A stretch of DNA of 64,000 nt from Ignavibacteriaceae bacterium (GTDB lineage Bacteria > Bacteroidota > Ignavibacteria > Ignavibacteriales > Ignavibacteriaceae), in NCBI GenBank assembly GCA_019638025.1, contig JAHBUO010000004.1, forward strand, positions 54,944-118,943. Reading direction: 5' to 3'. The translations under genes were made by a program, and so were the position numbers. This document shows, piece after piece, positions 43,917 through 51,910 of the stretch. Each line of letters begins with the position of its first letter. Positions within the stretch are counted from its first letter, which is position 1. The notes below the pieces were generated by a model. That model saw only the letters and a list, made by a program, of their open reading frames with translations. It was not told the origin of the DNA and did not search any database.

Positions 43917-45230
43917 ATGAAGTACAAAATAATTTTTTCAATACTCTTTTCTATACTATTATTTTCTTCATGCTCAAGAGATTCAAATATTAATAGCCCC
44001 TCAGACTCCGATAAGTTAGGTGGTTTATTATTAAAAATCGACAAAGAAAATGCCCCCTCAAATGTAGCAGTAGTCACAGCAAAGCTTTCCAGAACAGGTT
44101 TTCAGACCATTACTTCATCAATGAACATTTTGTCGGATTCTTCGGCTTCCCTCCAACTCAGCAATATAGTAGTTGGGACTTGGAATCTTACTGTAGAAGC
44201 ATTGAATCTCCAGAATGTTGTTGTGTATCGTGGTGTGACACAAGTTAATGTTTTAGAGAATCTTGTCTCAAATATTTCGTTAGTTTTGAACCCTGTTTCA
44301 TCTGGAATGGGATCGATTTCCATAACTGTAACTTGGGGAAATTCAAATCCAACCCCACCAAGTGAATGGATTGACTATCAAAATAATCCTCTGCTCTCCC
44401 CTCAAAACAGTTTCGAAACTTATGGAGTTGCGCAATCATACGTAACAGAGATTAATAATTCGTTCATGATGTATTACACAGGTGTATTAGAAGGAGCTAG
44501 AAAAAATATACTGCTGGCTCAATCTTCTGATGGAATTTCTTGGACTCGACATAGCAACACCCCCATTATTGAACCAACAGCAAATTCATGGGATGGATTA
44601 GCTGTTCATGCCGGACCAATCATCAATGTTGATGGTCAGTACAGAATGTATTATTCAGGATATGCAAGTTCTTCAGGACAATGGGGAATTGGATTAGCAT
44701 ATTCCAATGATGGTATTACTTGGACAAAGCAGCTTGAACCTGTAATTTTAGGAATTCCAAACAGTTGGGATTATCAAATTGCAGCATGGTCTATTCAAAA
44801 AATCGGTAATGTTTATTACTTATATTATGGAGGAAAGTCCTCCAATTCAGTTATGAAAATAGGGATAGCGACTTCTAGCGATGGATTAATCTGGACAAGA
44901 TTAAACTCAAACCCTATTTTATCGCCAACACAATCATGGGAAACTTCAGGTGTCTATCAACCATCTGTGATAAAAGATGGTGAGATTTATAAAATGGTTT
45001 ATTTTAATGGCGCCTCAACATGTTTTGGAATGGCTACATCAACAAATGGTGTTGATTGGACAAAAAACATTAATAATCCAATCTTCACAACTCAAAATAC
45101 AATTAACAATTGGGCAACAGACATTGCATATCCATGCGTGATAAAAGTTGGAACCGAGTACCGCATATATTATTCCGGCACAAAAAATACAACTTACAAA
45201 ATTGGTATGACTCGGAAACCGATAAATTAA
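43917..45230 (+). CDS. Lipoprotein with GH43-like five-bladed beta-propeller
   Basis: A 437-aa lipoprotein. The lipobox Phe-Ser-Ser-Cys places the lipid on Cys19. Residues ~40-140 look like a beta-sandwich. Residues ~145-437 show repeated blades of the form Tyr-Arg-Met-Tyr-Tyr-Ser-Gly...Ile-Gly-Leu-Ala-Tyr-Ser-Asn-Asp-Gly-Ile-Thr-Trp-Thr-Lys, as in GH43/GH32-like and related glycosidase propellers. I cannot assign the three acidic catalytic residues with confidence, so activity is uncertain. Its own promoter and terminator make it a separate transcription unit inside the polysaccharide region. It may bind or cut the polymer made here or an external glycan. Confidence 0.85.
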   Translation: MKYKIIFSILFSILLFSSCSRDSNINSPSDSDKLGGLLLKIDKENAPSNVAVVTAKLSRTGFQTITSSMNILSDSSASLQLSNIVVGTWNLTVEALNLQNVVVYRGVTQVNVLENLVSNISLVLNPVSSGMGSISITVTWGNSNPTPPSEWIDYQNNPLLSPQNSFETYGVAQSYVTEINNSFMMYYTGVLEGARKNILLAQSSDGISWTRHSNTPIIEPTANSWDGLAVHAGPIINVDGQYRMYYSGYASSSGQWGIGLAYSNDGITWTKQLEPVILGIPNSWDYQIAAWSIQKIGNVYYLYYGGKSSNSVMKIGIATSSDGLIWTRLNSNPILSPTQSWETSGVYQPSVIKDGEIYKMVYFNGASTCFGMATSTNGVDWTKNINNPIFTTQNTINNWATDIAYPCVIKVGTEYRIYYSGTKNTTYKIGMTRKPIN

Positions 45231-45238
45231 TTTTCAAT

Positions 45239-45263
45239 CCCCAGGATTAATCTTGGGGTTTTT
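45239..45263 (+). terminator. Intrinsic terminator after the beta-propeller lipoprotein gene
   Basis: An 8-bp stem (CCCCAGGA pairing with TCTTGGGG, one G-T wobble) around a TTAA loop, followed directly by a run of five T. It begins 9 nt after the stop codon. Confidence 0.9.
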
Positions 45264-45301
45264 GTCTTAAGTTTGCAATATATTTAACTATCATCAGAAC
45301 A

Positions 45302-46198
45302 ATGACTAATTACGCCCCGATTGCTCTTTTTGTGTATAATCGTTTTGAGCATACTCTTAAAACTGTAGAGGCTTTGCAAAAAAATCTTCTCGCAGAGAAC
45401 TCCGATTTAATAATCTTCTCTGATGGTGCTAAAAAAGAAGTTGATGTCCCCAAAATTCAAAAGTTAAGAGAATATCTCAATAGTATTGAAGGATTCAAAT
45501 CGGTAAAAATTATTAAACGGGAAAAGAATTTCGGTTTAGCTGCTTCAATAATAGACGGCGTTACAACCATAATTAATCAGTATAAAAAAATTATTGTTTT
45601 AGAAGATGATCTTGTAACATCTCCCTATTTTCTAAAATATATGAATGCTGCATTAACATTTTATGAAAACCAACCAAAAGTTGCAGCAATTCATGGATAT
45701 GTTTATCCCGTTAAAGAAAATTTGTCCGATACATTCTTTCTAAGAGGAGCAGATTGCTGGGGTTGGGCTACGTGGGAAAGAGCTTGGAAACTCTTTAATC
45801 CCAATCCATTAGAATTGTTGAACAAATTAAAATCTCAAAAATTACTTTATGAGTTTGACATAAACGGAACAACTCACAATGTTAAGATGCTAAAGAATCA
45901 AGCCAAAGGGAAAGTTGATTCTTGGGCAATCCGTTGGCATGCATCGGTGTTTATTCAAAACATGTTAACGCTTTACCCCGGTAAATCACTCGTTCAAAAT
46001 ATCGGGACTGATGGTGAAGGCACACATACAAATGCAACGGATGTATATAAAGTTTTCCTTGCTGATAATGAAATCGAAATAAAAGAAATTCCGGTCACGC
46101 AAGATGAAAAAGCACTAAGAGCATTTGAACATTTTTTTATTTCGATTAAACCAAACTTCGTCTCAAGGTTTTTTAAGAAGTTACTTTATATAAAGTAA
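45302..46198 (+). CDS. Glycosyltransferase of the GT2-like/sugar-transferase fold
   Basis: A 298-aa GT-A fold glycosyltransferase. It opens with Ala-Pro-Ile-Ala-Leu-Phe-Val-Tyr-Asn-Arg-Phe-Glu-His-Thr-Leu, typical of a widespread polysaccharide-cluster family, and has an Ile-Val-Leu-Glu-Asp-Asp-Leu-Val motif for metal and nucleotide binding. A Trp-Gly-Trp-Ala-Thr-Trp-Glu-Arg-Ala-Trp segment near residue 157 is a further mark of this group. It is the first gene after the lipoprotein unit, and an 85-bp gap separates it from the MetW-like gene. The donor sugar is not predictable. Confidence 0.88.
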   Translation: MTNYAPIALFVYNRFEHTLKTVEALQKNLLAENSDLIIFSDGAKKEVDVPKIQKLREYLNSIEGFKSVKIIKREKNFGLAASIIDGVTTIINQYKKIIVLEDDLVTSPYFLKYMNAALTFYENQPKVAAIHGYVYPVKENLSDTFFLRGADCWGWATWERAWKLFNPNPLELLNKLKSQKLLYEFDINGTTHNVKMLKNQAKGKVDSWAIRWHASVFIQNMLTLYPGKSLVQNIGTDGEGTHTNATDVYKVFLADNEIEIKEIPVTQDEKALRAFEHFFISIKPNFVSRFFKKLLYIK

Positions 46199-46283
46199 AA
46201 ACTTGTAACCATTTTAGCGTGATTAAATCCGACTTTTTTAATTCCCCGCAAAAAACTTTATCTTTACTAAAAAAATATTTATA

Positions 46284-46958
46284 ATGAAGAATCACCACTT
46301 CGATATACCTGAAATAGATGACAACCGAGAGTATGACTATTCGAAAAATGAAAGTCAAATCAGAGCTGAGTACGAATATATTATAGATTTTGTAAAACCT
46401 TCATCAAAAGTAATTGACTTGGGATGTGGTAACGGTTCACTACTTGAACTATTGAGGGAGTCTAAGCAGGTAATCCCTTATGGAATTGAATTATCAGAAA
46501 GCGGTGTTGAACTCTGCATCAAAAAAAATCTGAAAGTGACTCACGGAAGAATAGATACAAAGTTAGATTTTGAAGATAATTTTTTTGACTATGCAATCTG
46601 TAATGTTACAATGCAAATGGTAATGTATCCCGAAGTTCTAATTTCAGAGATGAAACGAGTTGCGAAGTATTTAATAATTTCCTTTCCAAATTTTGCTTTT
46701 TACAAAAACCGAATCGAACTTTTTTTCAACGGGAAGATGCCAACTTCAATGTTATTTGGTTATAGTTGGTATAGCACGGGACATATACATCAATTTTCAA
46801 TTAAAGATTTTTTAGCACTTGTAAACTCATCATCAGATTTAGAAATAATCGAACATAAATTTGTGAAACAGTCAAGCGAAATTAAAAACCTTCTTATGTC
46901 AATTTTTCCAAATCTATTTCAGCATATTCCAATCTTTCTATTAGAGACTAAAAAATAA
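46284..46958 (+). CDS. MetW-like SAM-dependent methyltransferase
   Basis: A 224-aa class I methyltransferase closely resembling MetW. It has Val-Ile-Asp-Leu-Gly-Cys-Gly-Asn-Gly-Ser-Leu-Leu at ~46-57, a Gly-Ile-Glu-Leu-Ser-Glu-Ser-Gly-Val segment and the MetW-like Ser-Phe-Pro-Asn-Phe-Ala-Phe...Trp-Tyr-Ser-Thr-Gly-His-Ile-His sequence. MetW normally accompanies MetX in methionine synthesis, but no metX is near. Its location among polysaccharide genes suggests a recruited role. Its stop overlaps the start of the next methyltransferase by 1 nt (TAATG). Confidence 0.85.
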   Translation: MKNHHFDIPEIDDNREYDYSKNESQIRAEYEYIIDFVKPSSKVIDLGCGNGSLLELLRESKQVIPYGIELSESGVELCIKKNLKVTHGRIDTKLDFEDNFFDYAICNVTMQMVMYPEVLISEMKRVAKYLIISFPNFAFYKNRIELFFNGKMPTSMLFGYSWYSTGHIHQFSIKDFLALVNSSSDLEIIEHKFVKQSSEIKNLLMSIFPNLFQHIPIFLLETKK

Positions 46959-47677
46959 TGCCAATAAAACAATTTCTTATTAATCAAATGTTTGAGCCGA
47001 GTATTATTGCTATATTCTTAAACCCATTTTATATAGCTAGAAAAAATCTTCTTAATGCTATAAAAGATTATGGAAAGCTGATTCGCGGAAAAACCGTTGA
47101 CATCGGGTGTGGTTCAAAACCTTATGAAAAATTTTTTGCCTCTGATCTCTATTTAGGACTTGAAATTGAGACAGAGACCAACCAAACCGAAAAAAAAGCT
47201 GATTTTTATTACGATGGAAAAGTATTTCCCTTTGAAGATAAATCATTCGATTCAGCAATTTCAAATCAGGTACTCGAACATGTTTTTACTCCGGTAGAAT
47301 TTTTGCGAGAAGTAAATCGAATATTAAAACAAGAAGGGTTATTTCTTCTCACCGTCCCGTTTGTATGGGATGAACACGAACAACCTTATGATTATGCCCG
47401 TTATTCATCATTTGGGTTGGAACATATACTCAAGGAAAATGGTTTTGAAATAATTAAACATCAGAAACTTGGGCATCCTGTCGAAACCATTCATCAGTTG
47501 ATAAATGGATACATTTATAAAACAACCAAAGACATTCCAATTGTTAAGCAGTTAACAACAATTTTTATTTCATCAATAGTTACAATCCTTGGATTAGTTC
47601 TTGCAAAATTATTTCCCTCACATGGTGACTTATTTTTAGATAATATATTTTTAGTTCGGAAGGTTGCCGATGTATAA
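46958..47677 (+). CDS. Class I SAM-dependent methyltransferase
   Basis: A 239-aa methyltransferase. The SAM loop is Val-Asp-Ile-Gly-Cys-Gly-Ser-Lys-Pro-Tyr-Glu near residue 47, then Asp-Ser-Ala-Ile-Ser-Asn-Gln-Val-Leu-Glu-His-Val and Arg-Ile-Leu-Lys-Gln-Glu-Gly. A hydrophobic stretch lies at the C-terminus (~203-220). The start overlaps the stop of the MetW-like gene by 1 nt, and the end overlaps the next gene's frame by 8 nt. The target molecule is unknown; a surface glycan is the likely substrate from context. Confidence 0.88.
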   Translation: MPIKQFLINQMFEPSIIAIFLNPFYIARKNLLNAIKDYGKLIRGKTVDIGCGSKPYEKFFASDLYLGLEIETETNQTEKKADFYYDGKVFPFEDKSFDSAISNQVLEHVFTPVEFLREVNRILKQEGLFLLTVPFVWDEHEQPYDYARYSSFGLEHILKENGFEIIKHQKLGHPVETIHQLINGYIYKTTKDIPIVKQLTTIFISSIVTILGLVLAKLFPSHGDLFLDNIFLVRKVADV

Positions 47678-48656
47678 TTTCTGCACACTGTTTGACACTC
47701 ATTATTTTTCTCGGGGACTTGCTCTCTATTATTCATTAGAGAAACATTGTGAAGATTTTCATCTATATATTTTTGCATTCAATAATAAAGCATACGAAGT
47801 TCTTGCAAAATTGAATCTTGTTAATGCTACGATTATATCACTCAATGATTTTGAAGATGAGGAACTTCTCAAAGTAAAACCGACACGAAATATTGCAGAG
47901 TATTGCTGGACTTCAACTTCATCAACAATATTATATGTTCTTGAGAAGTATAAAATTGAAAGCTGCACATATCTCGATGCCGATTTATTTTTTTATTCCT
48001 CTCCAAAACCCCTTTTTGATGAGATGGGTGAGAATTCAATATTCTTAACCGAACATCGATATTCTGCGCAATACAACAAAGAGGTGAAAAGTGGAAAGTA
48101 TTGTGTTCAGTTCGTAACATTCAAAAATAATGAGCATGGCTTAAAGGCTCTTAAATGGTGGCGCGATCGCTGCCTTGAATGGTGCTATGCAAGATATGAG
48201 GATGGAAAATTCGGAGATCAACTTTATCTTGATGATTGGACTGAACGATTTGATGGGGTCCATGTTATGAAACATCTCGGGGGCGGACTTGCCGCATGGA
48301 ATGTTCAACAATACTCTTTCATAAATATTGATGGGAAAATCATTGGAACTGAATTATCTACTCTAACCAAATTCGATGTTATCTTTTATCATTTTCACTA
48401 CTTAAAATTCTTCTCTAACGGTAAGTTGGAGTTAGGAAGAAGAGTATTAACTAGCAATACTTTGGATACGTTTTACAAGCCTTACATAAAATATCTTGAT
48501 GAAATAAAAAATAAGATTGCCTTAATTGATTCCTCATTCGACCCGCATGGAACTTCAGTAGAACCGATTAATTGGAAAACACCAATTTTATATATTTATC
48601 GCAAGCTAAATAATGTTTATAATATCTTCTTAAAAAAAGAATTTTTGAAAGACTAA
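47670..48656 (+). CDS. Putative GT-A fold glycosyltransferase
   Basis: A 328-aa protein with a GT8-like pattern: an N-terminal Phe-Asp-Thr-His-Tyr-Phe-Ser-Arg-Gly-Leu-Ala-Leu-Tyr-Tyr-Ser-Leu segment and a metal-binding Tyr-Leu-Asp-Ala-Asp-Leu-Phe-Phe motif near residue 107. A Gly-Asp-Gln-Leu-Tyr-Leu-Asp-Asp-Trp segment and a His-Leu-Gly-Gly-Gly-Leu-Ala-Ala-Trp-Asn stretch follow. I set the start at the ATG at 47670, which has a CGGAAGG site six nt upstream, rather than the TTG at 47664. It is followed directly by the ketoisomerase gene. The transferred sugar is unknown. Confidence 0.8.
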   Translation: MYNFCTLFDTHYFSRGLALYYSLEKHCEDFHLYIFAFNNKAYEVLAKLNLVNATIISLNDFEDEELLKVKPTRNIAEYCWTSTSSTILYVLEKYKIESCTYLDADLFFYSSPKPLFDEMGENSIFLTEHRYSAQYNKEVKSGKYCVQFVTFKNNEHGLKALKWWRDRCLEWCYARYEDGKFGDQLYLDDWTERFDGVHVMKHLGGGLAAWNVQQYSFINIDGKIIGTELSTLTKFDVIFYHFHYLKFFSNGKLELGRRVLTSNTLDTFYKPYIKYLDEIKNKIALIDSSFDPHGTSVEPINWKTPILYIYRKLNNVYNIFLKKEFLKD

Positions 48657-49025
48657 ATGGCACACATAATCAATCTTAAGACTCATTCCGATAAACGCGG
48701 AAACTTGACTGTAATAGAAAAAGAAATTCCGTTTAAGATAAACAGAATCTTTTATATATATGGGGTTGATGATTCCGTAAGAGGCGGGCATCGTCACAAA
48801 ACAACAATCCAAGCTGCGATATGCATACACGGAAGTTGTATTGTCTCAAGCAATAACTCCAATAAAATTGTAGAAGACTTTGTGCTAGACCATCCCAACA
48901 AATGCTTGATACTTCAACCGGAAGATTACCACACGATGCATCACTTTTCATCTGATGCAGTTCTCCTAGTGTTAGCTTCAACATGCTTTGATCCGACAGA
49001 TTATATTTATGAGGATTATAAATGA
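48657..49025 (+). CDS. WxcM/FdtA-like sugar 3,4-ketoisomerase (cupin)
   Basis: A 122-aa cupin-fold sugar ketoisomerase of the FdtA/QdtA/WxcM group, which turns dTDP-4-keto-6-deoxyglucose into the 3-keto sugar. The active-site histidines His45 and His47 lie in Arg-Gly-Gly-His-Arg-His-Lys, and the N-terminal Asp-Lys-Arg-Gly-Asn-Leu and the His-Thr-Met-His-His segment are typical. It overlaps the aminotransferase gene by 4 nt, which is the usual FdtA-FdtB arrangement for 3-amino-3,6-dideoxy sugars. FdtA and QdtA cannot be told apart here. Confidence 0.88.
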   Translation: MAHIINLKTHSDKRGNLTVIEKEIPFKINRIFYIYGVDDSVRGGHRHKTTIQAAICIHGSCIVSSNNSNKIVEDFVLDHPNKCLILQPEDYHTMHHFSSDAVLLVLASTCFDPTDYIYEDYK

Positions 49026-50107
49026 TTGAATATGAAAATCTTGGTTTACTGAATAAATCATTTTTTGAAGCATACAGAAAATCATTTGATTCGACTTTAG
49101 AAAGTGGTTGGTATATTCTCGGGAATAAAGTAAGGGATTTTGAATCTGCATTTGGCGAATATCATTCCGCAAAACATTGTATCGGTTTAGCCTCGGGTTT
49201 AGATGCATTAATACTAGCTCTGCGTGCATTTGAATTTGAACCAGGGAGTGAGGTTATCGTCCCCTCAAATACATATATAGCAACAATCCTCTCAATAATT
49301 CATTGCGGATTAAAACCTGTACTTGTTGAACCAGATATTAGAACATATAATATTGACCCAACAAAAATTGAAGAGAAAATAAATCCGAAAACAAAAGCAA
49401 TAATGATTGTTCATCTTTATGGCAAAAGTTGTGAGATGGACCCAATTTTGAAAATCAAAAATAAATACTCACTCAAGTTAATTGAGGATTGTGCACAATC
49501 TCATGGGGCTACTTACAAAGGAAAGTTAACCGGAACTTTCGGTGAATTTGGTGCTTTCAGTTTTTATCCTACCAAAAACCTCGGAGCATTAGGAGATGCC
49601 GGTGCGTTATTAACAAACGATGATCAATTAGCTTTGACTATCAAACGGCTCAGAAACTATGGCTCAGATATAAAGTACTATAATGAACTTGTCGGTTTTA
49701 ATTCTCGCTTGGATGAGGTTCAAGCCGGTTTTCTTTCGATAAAACTAAAATCGCTTAACAATATAAATTCTCACAAAAATAAGCTTGCTGATATTTATTT
49801 AAAAAGTCTAAATAAAAACTTTATTCTACCCACCATCGATAAAGACTATTTTGACGTTTTCCATATTTTCGCGATAAGACATGAGAAGCGAGAGAAATTA
49901 AAAGAATATTTGTTACGACATGATATTAAAACTGAAATTCATTACCCTGTTGCTCCCCACAATCAAAAAGCAATGCAGGGAATTATCGAAGAGAAGGATT
50001 TTCCAATTTCTGAATTGATCCACAAAACGGAACTCAGCCTTCCGATTTCATACTTCCACACCGAAGATGATATTTGCAAGGTTGTTGAAGTCCTTAACAA
50101 ATTTTAA
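49022..50107 (+). CDS. DegT/DnrJ/EryC1-family sugar aminotransferase (FdtB/QdtB-like)
   Basis: A 361-aa PLP-dependent aminotransferase. The PLP-binding lysine is Lys185 in Phe-Tyr-Pro-Thr-Lys-Asn-Leu-Gly-Ala, with the Asp of Glu-Asp-Cys-Ala-Gln-Ser-His-Gly-Ala (156-157) binding the cofactor ring. Val-Pro-Ser-Asn-Thr-Tyr-Ile-Ala and Asn-Ser-Arg-Leu-Asp-Glu-Val-Gln-Ala complete the DegT signature. It begins inside the end of the ketoisomerase gene, so the two enzymes should act in series to make a 3-amino-3,6-dideoxyhexose. It is the last gene of the region and its stop is 2 bp from a convergent gene. Confidence 0.93.
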   Translation: MIEYENLGLLNKSFFEAYRKSFDSTLESGWYILGNKVRDFESAFGEYHSAKHCIGLASGLDALILALRAFEFEPGSEVIVPSNTYIATILSIIHCGLKPVLVEPDIRTYNIDPTKIEEKINPKTKAIMIVHLYGKSCEMDPILKIKNKYSLKLIEDCAQSHGATYKGKLTGTFGEFGAFSFYPTKNLGALGDAGALLTNDDQLALTIKRLRNYGSDIKYYNELVGFNSRLDEVQAGFLSIKLKSLNNINSHKNKLADIYLKSLNKNFILPTIDKDYFDVFHIFAIRHEKREKLKEYLLRHDIKTEIHYPVAPHNQKAMQGIIEEKDFPISELIHKTELSLPISYFHTEDDICKVVEVLNKF

Positions 50108-50109
50108 GC

Positions 50110-50874
50110 TTACTCAATCTTGAAGTTATAAGAAACTCTTTTATCACCTCTTGTAATCGAGTCGTGAGTTACTTCAGTAAATTCAACTTGATTATCATGT
50201 GTAACTTTAATAATTGTTGAACATCTTGTTCCATAAATTTCACTTTTTATAAAAATCGGTGACAATATTTTCTCCCATTCTTTTCCAACACCTGTCTCGG
50301 GAAGTTCATCATCACTTGCCTGGAAGTCATCAGTTAATAAGTCAAGAAAAGAATCCTCACTTAATTCATTCTGAGAAATCAACTCAGTGAACCTTGCTTT
50401 TGCGCGGATATTTTTATGCCATGGTGTATCCAAGAAATGATTGCTCAATCCGTAAATACTATTTTCTAACTTTTCGACTTGATTACTTTTATTGGAATAA
50501 TAAAAAAGTTCATCAACCGTTCCATAAATCAAATTGAAACCATTATACATCTCACCTCTATTTATAAGTATTTCAGAATACTCTACTTCGGATTCTGAAC
50601 CTGTTAAGTAATTTAAAACTACTTCTCCCCGAGAAGGTGCATTCGACTTTACATTTTTTAAGTCTCTATAATTTGTGATTGCACAAAACTTACCGACTTT
50701 AGTAATTCCCATCCATGTTCCTCCGGCAGATAAATCTTTACCTGCTAGAATAAAAGGGTAATCCTGCCAAAAATTTACTTGTTCAGATTCACGGGCATAG
50801 AACTCATCTCTATTGGCTGCTAAAATTAATTTATACTGATGATGCTGATTTCGGGCTATTAAAATAAGGCACAT
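50110..50874 (-). CDS. TANGO2/NRDE family protein
   Basis: A 254-aa protein of the NRDE/TANGO2 family, which has an Ntn-hydrolase-like fold; human TANGO2 is linked to lipid and possibly heme handling. The mature start Met-Cys-Leu-Ile-Leu places a conserved cysteine second, and the naming Ala-Asn-Arg-Asp-Glu-Phe-Tyr-Ala-Arg motif follows, with Gly-Gly-Thr-Trp-Met-Gly and a Val-Leu-Asn-Tyr-Leu segment. I start at the ATG at 50874, because an upstream ATG at 50916 adds 14 residues that the family lacks and overlaps the divergent gene. The activity is not settled. Confidence 0.87.
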   Translation of the reverse strand: MCLILIARNQHHQYKLILAANRDEFYARESEQVNFWQDYPFILAGKDLSAGGTWMGITKVGKFCAITNYRDLKNVKSNAPSRGEVVLNYLTGSESEVEYSEILINRGEMYNGFNLIYGTVDELFYYSNKSNQVEKLENSIYGLSNHFLDTPWHKNIRAKARFTELISQNELSEDSFLDLLTDDFQASDDELPETGVGKEWEKILSPIFIKSEIYGTRCSTIIKVTHDNQVEFTEVTHDSITRGDKRVSYNFKIE

Positions 50875-50914
50875 TATTATTATCTTTGAATTAATTGTAA
50901 AATAAAAATTAGAC

Positions 50915-51436
50915 ATGAATAAAATATTTACATACCCTTTAATTTACAGACTAATTTATAAGTTCGGTAATATTCCTGTATCTTTAATATTGCTCCTTTA
51001 TCTTCCCCCATTGATTATTACATTTAAGTGGGAATATAAATATATAGTCTCGGGATTATTTCTCATTGCGGCGATAATTTTCATAAACAGATATTTTTAT
51101 GTTATTGCAAAATCAATTGCATACAAAATTGAAACCGACGACGAAAAGCTTACAGCCACTCAGTTTTTAGGAAGCGGTAAAACTGTCAATATATCTTTTG
51201 ATGAAATTGACAAATTAAGCGGAGGTATCTTTGACGGAAAACCTCGCGGCATGATGCGAATTGAAAATACAGCCTCAAATAAGACTATCGCTTTCTTTCA
51301 CTCCATTGAAAATGCAAGAATTCTTGAAGCATTAATCCTCAGCAAAGTAAAAAAAGAATTATATGATGCGGTGATCGATAAATTCACACAGAAAAAAGAA
51401 AAAGTACAGAAGCTAATCGATAAGAAGAAGAAATAA
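50915..51436 (+). CDS. Small membrane protein with a PH-like C-terminal region
   Basis: A 173-aa protein of unknown function. Two hydrophobic segments (~20-38 and ~44-65) form a probable hairpin. Residues ~70-130, including Glu-Thr-Asp-Asp-Glu-Lys-Leu-Thr-Ala-Thr-Gln-Phe-Leu-Gly, could form a small PH-like beta domain as in bacterial PH-domain membrane proteins. The C-terminus is highly basic (Lys-Lys-Glu-Lys-Val...Asp-Lys-Lys-Lys-Lys). It is divergent from the NRDE gene and ends in a strong terminator. Confidence 0.68.
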   Translation: MNKIFTYPLIYRLIYKFGNIPVSLILLLYLPPLIITFKWEYKYIVSGLFLIAAIIFINRYFYVIAKSIAYKIETDDEKLTATQFLGSGKTVNISFDEIDKLSGGIFDGKPRGMMRIENTASNKTIAFFHSIENARILEALILSKVKKELYDAVIDKFTQKKEKVQKLIDKKKK

Positions 51437-51438
51437 AA

Positions 51439-51466
51439 AAGGCTGTCATAAAGACAGCCTTATAAA
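51439..51466. terminator. Intrinsic bidirectional terminator
   Basis: A 9-bp perfect stem (AAGGCTGTC pairing with GACAGCCTT) with a 5-nt loop, flanked by an A-run upstream and an A/T-rich stretch downstream. It lies between the PH-like membrane protein gene and the convergent HU gene. Confidence 0.85.
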
Positions 51467-51483
51467 AATAAACTAAAAAAGGA

Positions 51484-51783
51484 TTATTTTTTAGCAGGTC
51501 CCAAAACTGTGTCTTTTGCTTGCTTAGCAATTCTGAATTTGAGAACTTTTCTTGCAGGGATAACAATTTCTGCACCTGTTTGTGGATTTCTCCCTTTTCT
51601 TTTCTTACGTGAAGAAACTACTAATTTACCCAATCCCGGAATAACAAAACTTTTCTTTGCTTCTTTGTAAGCAAGGGTAATAAATTCTTCCATAAATTGA
51701 CCGGCTAATTTTTTAGTTGTTCCGGTTTTTTTTGAAAGATGATCAAGAATCTGAGCTTTGGTTAAGGGTTTAGCTACTGCCAT
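51484..51783 (-). CDS. HU-family DNA-binding protein
   Basis: A 99-aa histone-like HU/IHF-family protein that bends and compacts DNA. The helical N-terminal half includes Thr-Lys-Ala-Gln-Ile-Leu-Asp-His-Leu, and the beta-arm is marked by Ile-Pro-Gly-Leu-Gly-Lys-Leu-Val-Val and Gly-Arg-Asn-Pro-Gln-Thr-Gly-Ala-Glu-Ile-Val-Ile-Pro-Ala. The C-terminal segment ends in a basic tail. A GAGG ribosome site lies 7 nt before the ATG. It is a single gene closed by the bidirectional terminator. Confidence 0.95.
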   Translation of the reverse strand: MAVAKPLTKAQILDHLSKKTGTTKKLAGQFMEEFITLAYKEAKKSFVIPGLGKLVVSSRKKRKGRNPQTGAEIVIPARKVLKFRIAKQAKDTVLGPAKK

Positions 51784-51910
51784 GATAATACCTCTTTAAT
51801 TATTAATTGTTTGACGGTGTGAAAAATAATTATTTTAAAATATAAAACAAATATGTTTTAGCTTTTATTATCAATATTATCAGAAAAATGCTTTATAAAA
51901 GTATTGATAA

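Noticed and set aside
36638..50107. Secondary-metabolite cluster
   Set aside because: The genes are glycosyltransferases, flippase, YfhO, methyltransferases and sugar-modifying enzymes, which fit a surface polysaccharide. No polyketide or peptide synthetase is present.
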